A stretch of DNA of 64,000 nucleotides, taken from positions 126,709,525-126,773,524 of the forward strand of contig CM059187.1 of NCBI GenBank assembly GCA_030323885.1, written 5' to 3'. The position numbers and the translations under genes were made by a program. Below, piece by piece: positions 1-11,510 of the stretch. Source of the DNA: Branchipolynoe longqiensis (Eukaryota > Annelida > Polychaeta > Phyllodocida > Polynoidae). The stretch's first letter is position 1, and each line of letters begins with the position of its first letter. A model generated the notes under the pieces. The model did no database searches. It was not told the origin of the DNA and saw only the letters and a program-made list of their open reading frames with translations.

Positions 1-245
1 AGACTGAGAGTGAGAGTCAGACTGAGAGTGAGAGTGAGAGTCAGACTGAGAGTGAGAGTCAGAGTCAGAGTCAGAGTCAGACTGAGAGTCAGACTGAGAG
101 TGAGAGTGAGAGTCAACTGAGAGTGAGAGTCAGACTGAGAGTGAGAGTCAGACTGAGAGTGAGAGTCAGACTGAGACTGAGAGTCAGAGTCAGACTGAGA
201 GTCAGAGTGAGAGTCAGAGTGAGAGTCAGACTGAGAGTGAGAGTG
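1..245. repeat. GAGAGTSA microsatellite
   Basis: This is a nearly pure array of GAGAGTC, AGACT and GAGAGTG variants (roughly 6-8 bp units) inside the TIR element. It produces spurious Arg/Val and Leu/Thr frames. Its counterpart in the element at 18.7 kb is a different array of CACACTCACTAT units, so the internal filler is not conserved between copies. Confidence 0.9.
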
Positions 246-775
246 AAGCACACACAGAGACACAGACACACAGACACACACAGAGACACATACACACACA
301 CAGACACACACATAGACACACATATACACACACAGAGACACACACATATACACACACAGACACACATATACACACACACAGACACACACATAGACACATA
401 CACACACATAGACACAGAGACACAGACACACACAGACACACACAAACACACACAGACACAGACACACACAGACACACACAGACACACACAGAGACACAGA
501 CACACACACATAGACACACATATACACACACAGAGACACACACATATACACACCCACACAGACACACATATACACACACAGACACACACATAGACACAGA
601 CACACACATATACACAGAGACACAGACACACACAGACACACACACATACACACACAGAGACACAGACACACACATACACACACAGAGACACAGACACACA
701 CACAGACACACATAGACACACATAGACACAGACACACACATAGACACAGACACAGAGACACACAGAGACACATAC
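246..775. repeat. Compound (CA)n/CACAGA microsatellite
   Basis: About 530 bp of ACACACAGACACA and ACACATAGACACA variants. The open frames in it are Cys/Val- or His/Thr-rich repeat translations and not genes. Confidence 0.95.
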
Positions 776-810
776 ATGGAGAGAGAAGCAACTACAGCTT
801 AACGACAAGA

Positions 811-897
811 CGACAGTGCCGCGACAGTGCCGCGGCAGTGCGACAGTGCCGTGACAGTGCCGCGACAGTGCCGCGACAGTGCCGCGACAGTGCCGCA
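811..897. repeat. 11-bp GACAGTGCCGC tandem repeat
   Basis: About eight copies of an 11-bp unit, with a few substitutions. The same unit occurs in inverse orientation at 20,568-20,612 near the right end of the other copy, so the arms have been rearranged or inverted relative to each other. Confidence 0.9.
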
Positions 898-1010
898 ACC
901 TCGGCTGTCGTCGGCTGTCGTTGAAGTTTTTCAACATGTCCAAAATCCCCACGACAACCCGGCGACAGCCGAGAAAAGTGGAGAAACTGGAGGTGTCACG
1001 CAGGTGTCGT

Positions 1011-1073
1011 GGCGACACCTGCGCGACACCTGCGCGACACCTGCACGACACCTGCGCGACACCTGCGCGACAC
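1011..1073. repeat. 11-bp GCGACACCTGC tandem repeat
   Basis: About five to six copies of an 11-bp unit lie next to the terminal inverted repeat. The other family member has only one or two related units (CGCGACACCTC near 18,834), which suggests local expansion in this copy. Confidence 0.85.
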
Positions 1074-1135
1074 AGGAAGTCGCTGTCGCAGAGCTGTCGT
1101 CGCCGCTTGTCGTCGTAGTGTGACTGCTACATTAG

Positions 1136-2515
1136 CCTTCAGTTCTGTCAAGAACCTGTACCACAAGGCAGTGGTTTACAACTCTACAGGGCAGGGGCGT
1201 CAAACTCCCTGAGGTATTGCAATACCTGCAATACCTGCAGTACCCTCATAGGCTATCTTCCTATCATATCACATGAACTGCGGAGGGCACAACCCATGGT
1301 TCGCATTCAACCAAGACCCATACAATACCCCCCAATAATGCACGCATTACATAGCCGAAACACACCCACGGAACACCCACAACACCGCGCCCCAACACTC
1401 TCACACCCACGTATCGCATTCTTGAGAAGCATTCCCCCATCCACTCACACCCTGCACACAAGGTCCACACCACACCCATGTCTACGCGCACATCCATCCG
1501 CAAACACCTTACCTATCACCCTCCACATACACACCCCATACACATTTCCATGGTGTTATCCCTCAGTCCATACAACCAAAATATTCAACAGTCAAATCTC
1601 CATTTCTGTCGTTATCTCGCAGCCACCCAAAAATTACTCGGTAGCCTCGCCCCCATAATGTCCCCTTTTCCCTCCCCCACTCCCTCTGCCTGTCTCTCTC
1701 ATCCACTCACCTCCACCTCCGTGGGAGGGCTGCCCCCGGGGTGTGAGGCGGGTTGATGGGGTGTGGGATGGACTGGGTTACGGACGCAGCCCACATGCAA
1801 AACCACATACTTGTCTTCCTCCATGCAGTAACACAACAGAGCCACTATGTAACACCCCCACCACCACCTCCACACACACCGCCACCACGACGCCATTCTC
1901 ATTCCATATGCCGTAGTTGAGCTCAATGATCTGTACTTACATAGGGCCGTGTCAGAATTGATCGATCCATTGACGTGTCAACAGGAGAGGAAGAATAAGA
2001 AAACGAAGAAAGAAGAAGTGGCATTCCGGCAGGGGACACCCCCACTTTGTATTATTGGGGGGTAGGAAAAAGTGCCCGAGGCAAATAAACATCTAATGCA
2101 GTATGCAAGATCCACTCAACAATGTACTGGTCTGTTAAACTTGGAAATACATCCGGTATATTTAAGGGCTGTACGGGTCTCGGGATGCGTGCATGTGTGT
2201 GCATTCACGGAGGGTATACAGACAGCTTGGTGGTAGTAGCGTGTCGTTTTGGATTACTTCCTCACATTGGTGTACTAAACATTCCGACAACTAGGCCTAC
2301 TAGTAATACAGGTCCACAATCCCTTATCCGAAATTCTGAAATCTGGAAAGCTTTGAAAACTGAAGTCACCCCCCTCCCCCTCCTTCCCTCCGTATAGCAT
2401 ATAAGTAAACTAGTATTATTTAGTCGTCATTTAGTCCATTTGTTGTGAATATTCATACATTTCTCTTGAGAAGTATTAATGCCTTTGATTATGGTTCATT
2501 TGAAGCTGCATATGC
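1136..2515. other. No gene recognised
   Basis: Mixed-composition DNA. The part from about 1340 to 1530 is rich in CACACCC-like words and gives His/Thr/Pro frames. No domain, splice-flanked exon or RNA gene is recognisable. Confidence 0.6.
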
Positions 2516-2519
2516 TTAA

Positions 2520-2790
2520 AGCGGCTGTCACACTTCACCGGATTGAGCAACGGACAGAATTGTCTAGTCTGGTGGTGATGAGTATCAAAATGTATTAAAA
2601 TGTGTCAAAATGTTGTGCTATCAGGTCAATGGCCACTGGACGAATGGACATGAAATGGACATGAATGGATAGCCAATGGACAAAATGAACTCAAACCGGA
2701 CAAGAACTGTAGACGTCAATCCGGGGGCATCCGATCCTGAAAACGATGCATAAAATATGCACATATTTTAAAATAAGCGCATCGTTTTCA
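2520..2790 (+). mobile_element. TTAA-flanked TIR element, GGACA family, right-truncated
   Basis: The left end is TTAA (2516-2519) followed by AGCGGCTGTCACAC and then CACCGGATTG. From about 2545 to 2737 it aligns to 49,066-49,250, including a stretch rich in TATCAAAATG and TGGACA words. A 12-bp perfect stem follows: TGAAAACGATGC (2738-2749) with its complement at 2779-2790. That occupies the place where other clan members carry a GTTTTG-type central palindrome. The right half is missing. Confidence 0.7.
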
Positions 2791-2929
2791 TAATTGTAAT
2801 AAACATTCCCATAATCCCATTCATTTTCCAGCATAGCAATTTGAGTTCCAGTAAATTTATCCATGGCTTACCATGTCTGCACAGCCACTTAGAATTTAGA
2901 TGTCATCTGCATCCATGTTCCATGTAAAG

Positions 2930-3575
2930 TAACGGTGACATAGCTGAACATGTAGAAGCATGGATGAACTTGTAGACATAGGGATGAACATGTAGAAACA
3001 CGGATAAATATATCAAACTTAGGGTAACATGCTGAGATATAGGTGAACATATGGAAACATAGATGAACATGTGAAAACATAGATGAACATGTAGAAACAG
3101 ATGAACATGCCAAAACACAAATAAATAGAACACGTGGAAACTTGCCAAAACATAACCGACCATAAGAACCAGCTGAACCTGTGGAAATATAGATACAAAT
3201 TTAGGAAAATTGATGAACATCGTAAACTATAGATGAACATGCTGAAACATAGATGATCATTTGGAAGCAGTTAGACATGTGGAAGCATGGAATATCATGC
3301 CAAAATATTGATGAACATGCTGAAACATAGAGGAACATGATGACCATGTGGAAACAAATTGTGTGGAAATAGATGGACATGTGGAAGCATGGTTGAATAT
3401 GCAGTAACATGGATGAAACATGGATGAGCATGAGAAAACAGATGAATTGTTGAAATATTGATGAACATGTCAAAACATGGATGAATGGGCAGAGAAGCAG
3501 AAGATGGTGAAACACCGATGGACATGTGGAAACATGAACATGTGAGAAGCCTGGTTGAAACATACAGAAACATGA
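2930..3575. repeat. Degenerate ~20-bp minisatellite
   Basis: Units resembling GATGAACATGTGGAAACATA repeat about 30 times with substitutions and small indels. The minus-strand frames (Met-Phe-Ile-His-Val repeats) are translations of the array. Confidence 0.9.
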
Positions 3576-3584
3576 ATGTACTTT

Positions 3585-3745
3585 AGTAGTCTACACTAAC
3601 CTCTCAGTCTCAGGCAAGAATCCGCATAGACAGGTAGGCGTGGGTAGTGTGGTGACATCAGTGAGTCAAGCTTGTGTAATGGTTAGCACACTGGCCAAGC
3701 ATGCAGAAGACGTGGGTTCGATTCCCGCTCTAGGCACAATAATTC
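3585..3745 (+). mobile_element. tRNA-derived SINE (composite family), 5' module only
   Basis: The stretch 3590-3665 aligns to the 5' module of the composite SINE at 32,680-33,177 (shared CATAGACAGGTAGGC and GGGTAGTGTG). A tRNA-like block follows at 3665-3737, with box A-like TGTAATGGTTAGCAC and box B GGTTCGATTCC. Similarity ends shortly after CTAGGCACAATAATTCCC. The second tRNA head and the body seen in the other copy are absent. Confidence 0.7.
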
Positions 3746-4004
3746 CCTTTTTGGATCACCCCCCACGACATATTTACGGAAATTTGAAGAACCATGATTG
3801 TACTTGTTGAGACATGGATAGACTATAACTGCCCACGTGGGGAAATTCATTGCCATTTGTACAGATATGATGGATGTGTTTGTGCAAGCATAACGCATAT
3901 AACCTGGAGTCGAGCTGCAATTGACCGCGCTGTTTAAATCTGGCACAATGCCACAGGTTTAGATCCACCACCATCCATACGTTTTCATTACATCTCGGCG
4001 GGTC
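3746..4004. other. No gene recognised
   Basis: Unique-looking sequence downstream of the SINE head. It may be a different SINE 3' body, but no second copy is seen in the window. Confidence 0.4.
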
Positions 4005-4400
4005 CCCCACCCGGCGCGCCCCCAGTCGCAGTCGCTCATTCATTCGGCTGACCTCCCGGGAGGGGCGTGGGGATCCCCGGGGGGTGAGGGCGGCTCGCTC
4101 GGCACCCAGGGGCCGCCTTCCCGCGCCGCCTCCCCGGGCACTGCCCCGTCCGCCGCCGGTTCACCGCCAACACGATTACTGTGATTTATCGGTCGCCTCC
4201 AGTGGCCCTTCCCCGGGGAGGTGGTGGGGGGAGGGATGGGGAGGGGAGGGACGGAGAGAGGGGCTCCTGGAGGAGGGATCGGCAGCGTCACTCCAGGTGC
4301 TGGCAGGTCACAGTAGGTCACGCAGGACCCGCGGTGATCCAAGAAGCGAGAGCTGAGGAGGTTGGGTGGGGAGTTGGGTGGGGGCATGAAGGAGGGGGGT
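4005..4400. other. CpG/GC-rich patch
   Basis: GC-rich sequence with many CpG and CCGCC/GGGG words in otherwise AT-rich surroundings. It could be a CpG-rich regulatory patch. The Pro/Arg-rich frames lack recognisable domains. Confidence 0.4.
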
Positions 4401-5480
4401 TGTACATGCCTGGAAGAAGTGCCTTGAATAATAACTCAATACTCGAGCGATTAGATCAATAATAAAAGTCAATGCAAATATGCAGGATCGCTAAGGCCTT
4501 GATTGAACAGCACACTCCAAATAATTCACAAAGCAGAAATTGCATTTTGATGTCATCTTACACACACACATAAAACATTATATAATATACATAATATATA
4601 TATAAATAGAGAGAGAGAGGAGAGAAAGAGCAAATGAGAGAAAGAGGACAGACCCATTATTTCTACTTGTTTTGAAAATTATAAGTTGAAATGCTTATTC
4701 ATTAAGTTGATTAACTTAATACATATACATATATTATACGTATAGAATGTATGTATTATTTATCTATATATTTATTATAGAATTCATGTAAGTGCATATA
4801 CATATAGATTTACAGGATAAGCCACGTATGTGAGATATGGGATACTAAGACTAGAAATTACATAACCAACAACGGAATATACTAATACTTATATAATGAC
4901 TAAATTTAATCCCTCTTTTTCAATTATCTCTTGTCTTGATGCATATGCTGTGTTACTGGCATTCTTTATCCGTCACTGATATATTTGCATATATTTGCCA
5001 CTTCTAGGCGAACTTCAGACACTACATGACATAAGTGCTGAAAGTTAAATTCGCCATCGTTTATTTAATAGGAGACTTGTCTAGTTAAAGCATACACAGA
5101 ATCGACACATGATGCATCAAGGGTCGGGCGGAGGTTATGTGAGGGGCAGGGGCGGGTGCATTTGTGTTGGAGGAGGCAAGGGTGCTTCGGCGATGGCAGT
5201 TAGTAGTAGTGGCCCTGGAATGCGGAAATGGAGTGAGGTAGTGATGGAGTGAGGGAGTAAAGGAGGGAGTTAAGGAGGGAGTTAAGGAGGGAGTGAAAGA
5301 GAGAGAGAGTGAAGGAGGGTATGTGCGATGACGCCGACGTGGGGGTGATGGAGAGAGTGATCAACGCTGGAGATGATCGAAGCGGCGGGGTGTGTTGTGA
5401 GGGGTGAGTAGTAGGAGAGGGGGAGGGGGGGGGGGTGACTGAGTAACTCAAACCGGACCGGGCCCGACAAGCGGCGGACG
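4401..5480. other. AT-rich, no gene recognised
   Basis: AT-rich with scattered TATA and GAGA runs (4580-4640). Nothing coding is recognisable. Confidence 0.6.
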
Positions 5481-5689
5481 GCGCGGGGCGGCAGGTGCGT
5501 GCGCACTGCAATTTCCATTGCAAACGCTGAAAGAGAAGCTGGGCGCGGACACGGCGCCGGGGATCGCTTACCTTGCCGCGCATGCGCCCGCCATCTGCGG
5601 CACAGATCCGGTTGGCACCGGGACGCGCCTCCACGGGTGATCAAGCGTCAGGCCGTCAAGGTGACGGCGGCGGCGGAAGCGTGGGCTGG

Positions 5690-6540
5690 CAAGGGACCGG
5701 GAGGGTGTGGGAGGGCGTGGGAGGGTGTAGCAGGGTGTGGGAGGGTATGGGATGGCGTGGGAGGGTGTAGCAGGGTGTGGGCGGATGTGGGACGGTGTTG
5801 AAGTGTGTGGGAGGGTGTTGGAGGGTGTAGAGGGTGTGAGAGGGTGTGGGGGTGCGGGAGGGTGTAGGCCAGTGTGGAAGGGTGTGGGAGGGTGTAGGGG
5901 TAAAGGAGGGTATGGGATGGTGTGGGAGGGTGTGGCAGGGTGGTTGGAGGTTTGGAAGGATGTGGAGGGTTGTGGGGGGGGTAGGGAGGGTACAGAGGGT
6001 GTGGAGGGCGTGGGAGCGGTGAGAGGGTGTATGTGGGTGTGGAATGTGTGGGAGGTGTGGGAGGGTGTAGAGGGTGTATATTGTGTGAGAGGGTGTCGGA
6101 GGTGGGAGGGTGTGGGGGTGTGGGCGGGTGTTGGAGGATTGAGGGTGTGGGAAGGTGTTGGAGGGTGGGCGGGTATGGGAGTGTGTGGGAGGATGTCGGA
6201 GTGGGGGGGGGGCGTGGGAGGATGTGCTGGGAGGGTACAGGAGGGCGTGGGAGCGTGTGAGAGGGTGTAGGTGGGTGTGGGAAGGTGTGGGACTGGGAGG
6301 GTGTGGGAGGGTGTAGATTGTATGAGAGGGTGTGGGGTGAGAGAGGGTATGGAAGGTGTTGGATGGTGTAGGGAGGTGTGCGAGGGTGTGGGAGGGTGTT
6401 GGAGGATGTAGGAGGGTGTGGTAAGGTGTTGGAGGGTGGGTGGGTGTGGGCGGGTGTGGGAGGGTGTGGGAGGGTGTGGTGGGAAGGTCTGGGAGGGTGG
6501 GGGAGGGTGAGGGAGGGCGTGGGAGGGTGGGTTGGGCGGG
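5690..6540. repeat. G-rich GGGAGGGTGTGG minisatellite
   Basis: About 850 bp of degenerate GTGGGAGGGTGTRG units with variable spacers. The plus strand is almost free of C. Four or more GGG runs fall within almost every 30-40 bp, so the plus strand is G-quadruplex-prone. The minus-strand frames of more than 300 residues are Pro/His/Thr/Ser repeats and not genes. Confidence 0.92.
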
Positions 6541-6965
6541 GGCTAACGGGGTGCAGACTGAGGCTGGCCGACGTTGAATCAGTTGGGGATTGCAAAGGGT
6601 ACAGGTGGGCAAGCCCGAGTGACGCGGCCCACTGATGTGTTTATGTGTCTGTGTGAGCGTGTGTGTGTGTGAGGGTTGGGGTGAGGGCTGCAGATATGAG
6701 CATATAGTGAATACATGTGAAACTTATGAGCGAATAGAACTGGGAGATGGAGTGGGTGGAGGGTGGAGGAGTAGAGATGTGTTATGGGTGCGCGGTTAGG
6801 GGTGGTGGCTGAGGAAGCTTTGAGGTTAGGGAAGGTGGTGTCGATGACTGCGCCCATTCTGTGGGATGTGTGCGTGTGCGCTGGATGAATTTATGAGGAA
6901 TTGCCATATTTGACATATATATAATATATATATATATATAATCACATATATGTATATACTATATG

Positions 6966-7410
6966 CAGTAAAACCTTTCGATATCGACCGACCTTGGGAC
7001 CGCCTTTAAGTTTAAGTGATTCATTTAGGTAGGTGGTCGGTTTAGGGAGTTAGAATATGGTTACAATGGGACTGTTGGCACCCAAATAAAGCAACCAATA
7101 TAGGGGAGTACCACCTCATATATTTTACTAAATAAATTCTATCAATGATTAATACAAATTTTCTTTTTCTATGTGAATTTGTTTCCCTTGACCACAAATA
7201 TATGATTGTGACCTTTCTAATTTAATTAGTGTCTATTGGCACATAATTGATTGCCTGCTTTTACATGTAAAAGTGATGGTTTGAACCAAAAAAAAACATT
7301 TCTCGCCATGAATATGGCCTATGCTGCCGACACGGCGTAAAGCAACCACCAATCAATCAATCAATCAATCTGTCAATCTGTGGAGGTGGTCGGTTAGAGA
7401 GGTTTTACTG
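6966..7410. mobile_element. pogo/mariner-like MITE, interrupted
   Basis: The ends are CAGTAAAACCTTTCG and its near-inverse GAGAGGTTTTACTG, followed by TA. It aligns to the uninterrupted 167-bp copy at 34,265-34,431 in reverse orientation. A SINE of the second family sits between 7092 and 7379. CAG-initiated TIRs with a TA target suggest the Tc1/mariner/pogo superfamily (inference); there is no transposase. Confidence 0.8.
7093..7378 (+). mobile_element. SINE family 2, near-full-length, (AATC)n tail
   Basis: It aligns in reverse to 31,592-31,880 along about 270 bp, including CTAAATAAATTCTATCAA, CTTTTACATGTAAAAG-like and TATGCTGCCGACACGG. It ends in GCGTAAAGCAACCACC followed by (AATC)5. The insertion point is defined by the empty MITE copy at 34,265. 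No tRNA-like 5' head is recognisable, so the SINE call rests on the 3' tail, the copies and the target-site duplication of the short copy at 28,638. Confidence 0.75.
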
Positions 7411-7412
7411 TA

Positions 7413-9110
7413 TGTGAATATTGAGCAGTCGTCCGCCCAGCAACTCTTACAATGTTGGAGGGTGTACGCACCGAGAAGGCCACTTAGTCAAACACACGTG
7501 CTATTACCGGTATTCTCAGTTCCGCTGGTTCCGCACTGAAGACGGAAGCTGGGACCCAACATGCCGGATCGTTGCTGCTTCAGCTTCCACGGCGGGGGTG
7601 GGATCGGGGGAGAGGGGGGGTGTTGACACACAAACCGGCATTATATATAAGTGCAATATAGTTGCGAAGATAATTTCCCTGCAATCTACATTAGAAACAA
7701 TTATATGGCAAGAATTCTGGTCTGGTCAAGTCTGGTCATCAATAGGCATTTTGGTTATAAATGAAAAGTAAGTTTAAAGCATAGAATCTATAGTGTAGAT
7801 TAGCGCGGGGAGTGGCGCTATCCCCAACTTGTGGTGTGTAAGCTAGAGCTGAGACCCGGAGTGCTGGGTACCAGGAAACCTTTAATGGAGGCAATCGGAA
7901 CTCGGAAGACCAGTATTATTTAAATACATACAGCGTGTGTTCTCTCTCGATTACATTAAAATAACATTCCTGTGATTTGACACATTGCGTCAGAATTTGT
8001 ATGGGGCGTATGTGTGTTGGGTGGAGGGGGAAGGGGGGGGGGAGGAGGAGGGGGAGGTGGAGTTCTTGGGTGGATTGGGTGAGGGCTTAATACAAAAGAA
8101 TGCGCGCCACCCGACTCTTTACCGACTGGTACATTGGCGCATTAACACCATTTAGCGGAGAGCTTCGTCCGGTATAATTACACCCCCATATAACGTCTAA
8201 CACTATCCATGCCAGCCAGTCATGTTTGAGGGTAGTCATTACAGGTTTCGGGATGGGCGTATGTGTGGGTTAGTTGGGGCCGGGGTGTGTGTGGGGGAGG
8301 GGGGGGGGGTGATGTGCCCTATTGCCTAAGGTGTCGGTGGAGAGAGGCGGGCGGGCCGGCGGGGGATGCAACCGGCGTGACAGCGAGGCGCGCAAATTAG
8401 CCGAGCTCCCCGGTTAACCTCCAAATTGATTCCAGACCCTGGAGTTCTGCGCTGCCGGGAAGAGGTGACAATCGCAGCAACCTCCACCCCCACCCCCCCC
8501 CCCCCCCCCCAGCCCCCATACCACCTACTGCACCTCGCCGCGCCACTCCCGAGCGCCCCGTCCCTGAAGATCCCCTCCTCACCCAGTGCCTCCCTCATAC
8601 AGACCCTATCCACGCATATACATGCCCCTTATAATATGCACGCACAAACACGCTACGATAATATACCCATAGGCCAAACGCACACATTTAATACCTAACG
8701 GGGGTTAGCATACACTATATACATGTATATATCAATTTGCAAAAGAATGGGATAAAGAACGAAGGAGAGAAAAAACGACTACAAACTAAAACTACCAAAC
8801 ACGGGCCGTTTTAACGGCGCCGTTTAACAATGTTGCAGTCCTGCAGCCAGTGACCACCAGGTCACGCCCCCCTCCCCCACATAACTAAGGTATGTAAAGG
8901 ATATAGATATCACGTGCACCAGCACACGCAAACACACCTACCTGTTATATACAATTAGGTAAAATACATATACATTTTTGACGTAGGGTATATACAACGT
9001 TGTTGCTATTACTATAATATACCAGCAAAATCATTATCATCTGAAGGAAACTAAGACTAGCCACACTAGCTTTGCATCATTGGACCTAACACACCTAGAT
9101 CTTGCTGACG
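7413..9110. other. No gene recognised
   Basis: Mixed DNA with a G-rich run near 8030-8060, a CpG-rich stretch at about 8330-8600, and homopolymer C/G runs at 8305-8312 and 8490-8510. No domain is recognised. Confidence 0.5.
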
Positions 9111-9114
9111 AAAA

Positions 9115-9119
9115 TTATA

Positions 9120-9150
<31 letters not shown>
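9115..9150. repeat. (TA)n microsatellite
   Basis: About 30 bp of TA dinucleotides with one TG interruption. Confidence 0.9.
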
Positions 9151-9151
<1 letters not shown>

Positions 9152-9730
9152 TGACATAAGGCTGATACAAAGATTGATACAAAGCTTTTTCGTTATCATT
9201 TAAAGAAGGGCGATAATACGCACGTACATGCACATACATACCAGCGATGTGCCTACGGGGCAAACACACGCGCGCACATCTTTTTTTGGTTAAAATCGGG
9301 GGTTAATATATGTATCACATACCATCATCTTTCATTTAGCATTTGAAAGAAATTTATTTCTCACGAAATTGAGCAATTTGTCCTGGGAACATTTCTCCGG
9401 CGGGCTAATGTTGGCGGGGTGTTAATAGGTTTTGCTGCTGGCGATTTGGCGAGAGAATGGGGCAGGGAACCCCCTGGTGCGCACTGGTGTTGATCACTGG
9501 AGGAACTCCATGGTTTCAGCCACATCCTCTGCACCTCCTGGGGCCCGAGGTTCTTTAATTTTTTGTTAGCTTACTGCCGCGTGTCAGCTCAACATGAGAA
9601 CGGGGCCTATTGGTGGGGGTCTGAACAGAGGGTTGGGTGTGGTGCAGGTTGGGATGGGGGTGGGGCGTAGGGGTGGAGAAAGTGGCAGAATCTTCTCAAA
9701 GAAGGTTTGAGGTGGTGGTAAGGGTTGAAT

Positions 9731-10375
9731 TGTTACTAATATAAAAAATATAAAAGTAATGGAATGTGAAATTGGAATTGTCACTAAGATAATATTAATA
9801 AATAGAAAAGTAATGGAATATGACATTTGAATTGTCACTAATATAATAGTTATAAATAGAAAAGCAATGGAATGGGACATTTTAATTGTCACTAATGTAA
9901 TCAATATATAGGTAATGGAATATGACATTTGAATTGTCACTAATATAATAATAGCTATACATAGAAAAGCAATGGAATAGGACATTTTAATTGTCACTAA
10001 TGTTATCAATTTAAAGGTAATGGAATATGACATTTGAATTGTCACTAATAATATATAATCAATATGATGGTAATGGAATATGAAGTTTGAATTGCCACTA
10101 ATATAATAAATATAAAAGTAATGCATTATGAAATTTGAAGGGTCACTAATATAATCAATATAAAGGTAATGGAATACGCTATTTGAATTGTCACTAATAT
10201 AATCAATATAAAAGTAATGGACTATGAAATTTGAATGTTAACTAAAATAATAAATATATAATTAAAAGTAATGTAATAAGATATTTGAATTGGCATTAAA
10301 ATAATAAATATAAAAGAAATGGAATATAATATTTGAATTGTCACTAATATAATATATATATAAGTAATGGAATAT
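9731..10375. repeat. AT-rich ~50-60-bp minisatellite
   Basis: Eleven or more diverged units contain GTAATGGAATATGACATTTG and then AATTGTCACTAATATAAT, with AT-rich spacers of variable length. The minus-strand frame of Ile-Leu-Val-Thr-Ile repeats is repeat-derived. Confidence 0.9.
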
Positions 10376-10519
10376 CAAATCTCCCCATCCCAAAATGTAT
10401 AATTTAGAAGAACATACTGATTATCCACCCAATCACCGACCCCCTTTTTTCTATTACTGTATTAGTATTATTAGTCAGGTGAGAAATTTGATCAAATTTG
10501 ACCAAATGTTTCTCGGTAA

Positions 10520-10800
10520 CGTCGGAGCTGTGCATCATTTGACGGTTAGAGATGCGCTTGATATAAATTTGGCACTGCTGGTGGTCGGCGTGTTAGTGCG
10601 CCTGCCCCTCCCCTTGTGCCCGGCGTTACCCCGGGCGGTGCCGGGCAGTGGACGGCGGCAAAAGGCGTCGCGGCGGCCCGGTGCAGCACAATGCGTCACG
10701 CAGGCACCCAGAAATGACTTCAATTTTCTGGTGCCGGCTAAAAACCGGCCCCAGAAAAGGACGAGGCATTTTGCGGAGGAAGCTGGTGGTTGGTAGGGGT
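10520..10800. other. CpG-rich patch
   Basis: CpG-dense sequence (GCGTCGCGGCGGCCC-like) next to the triplet repeat. No coding homology is seen. Confidence 0.4.
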
Positions 10801-10860
10801 GGGGTGGTGGTGGGGGTTGGCGGGATTGATTGTGGTGGTGGTGGGTGGTGAGGATGGGCC

Positions 10861-10917
10861 GTGGTGGTGGTGGTGGTGGTGGTGGTGGTGGTGGTGTGTG
10901 GTGGTGGTGGTGATGGT
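10861..10917. repeat. (GGT)n triplet repeat
   Basis: GTGGTGGTGG run of about 18 triplets with a few interruptions. It codes poly-Val or poly-Gly on plus and poly-His or poly-Thr on minus, and is not a gene. Confidence 0.9.
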
Positions 10918-10969
10918 GTTCGGGTGGTGGAGAGCACTTTCGGTCATTTTCTGAGGTGCGCCGTTGAGA

Positions 10970-11510
10970 TTTCAGGAAGGAAGGGAGGGAGGTGGGGTGC
11001 GGGGGGGGGGATGGGGGGGGGTGATGGGGTGAATGGGATGCTGGGGAGTAGAAAGGGGAAGAGGAGAGGAGTAGACTGAATGGTGGAAGAGGATTGAGTG
11101 GATGGGAAGGGGACAAGGGGGGGGGAGATTGGAGGGGAATATGAGGGTGGCGAGGAGGGAGGCGCGTTGTCGCTCCAGGCGGAGGAAGGAAGCCTCACCT
11201 TGGTGATTGTGCTGAGGACGTGGTGTGGAGTGTGCACTGGCCGGACAGGGGGGGGGGGGCGAGGATGGGACGGGGGCGGAGAGATGGCGGGGAGGTGACT
11301 GGGGCGGGGTGGGGCGGTTGCGGAGAGGTTGTGGGGAGGCTGCGAGGAGGTTGCGGGGGGGAGAGGAGGCGGGCCGGCGGCGGGGGTGGGTTGGGGAGGT
11401 GGCCGGGAGGTGGCGAGGGGGAGCGGACGGAGAGCTGGCGAGGAGGGGAGGGGATGGGGAGGGGATGGGGCGGGGAGGGGACGGGGAGGTGGCGGGGAGG
11501 GGGGCTGACC
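10970..11510. repeat. Purine/G-rich low-complexity DNA
   Basis: A strongly G-biased plus strand with GGGGA, GGAGG and GGTGGCGGGG words. The frames are Gly/Arg or Pro/Ser rich, with no domain. Confidence 0.8.

Larger units (their letters stand above)
1..1135 (-). mobile_element. CGACA-family TIR element, partial (cut by window edge)
   Basis: The right end reads CGTCGTAGTGTGACTGCTAC just before ATTAG. It matches the right terminus of the element at 18,722-20,715 and, reverse-complemented, that element's left terminus. Moving inward there are an 11-bp GCGACACCTGC array, a conserved stretch around 965-1015 and a central motif at 923-948. That order matches the reverse complement of 18,722-18,910. 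The rest is microsatellite (1-775). No transposase frame is visible, so this is a non-autonomous DNA element; its left end lies outside the window. The family is not one I recognise by name. Confidence 0.75.

Noticed and set aside
113..1051. 312-residue Cys/Val-rich minus-strand frame
   Set aside because: It is a translation of CA and GAGAGTCA microsatellites, open in several frames on both strands.
3665..3737. Functional tRNA gene
   Set aside because: Degraded acceptor and anticodon stems, no T-run terminator, and a SINE 5' module shared with 33.1 kb.
5648..6612. Overlapping 315- and 318-residue Pro/His/Thr frames
   Set aside because: Two different frames are equally open because the G-rich minisatellite lacks stops on the minus strand; no domain.
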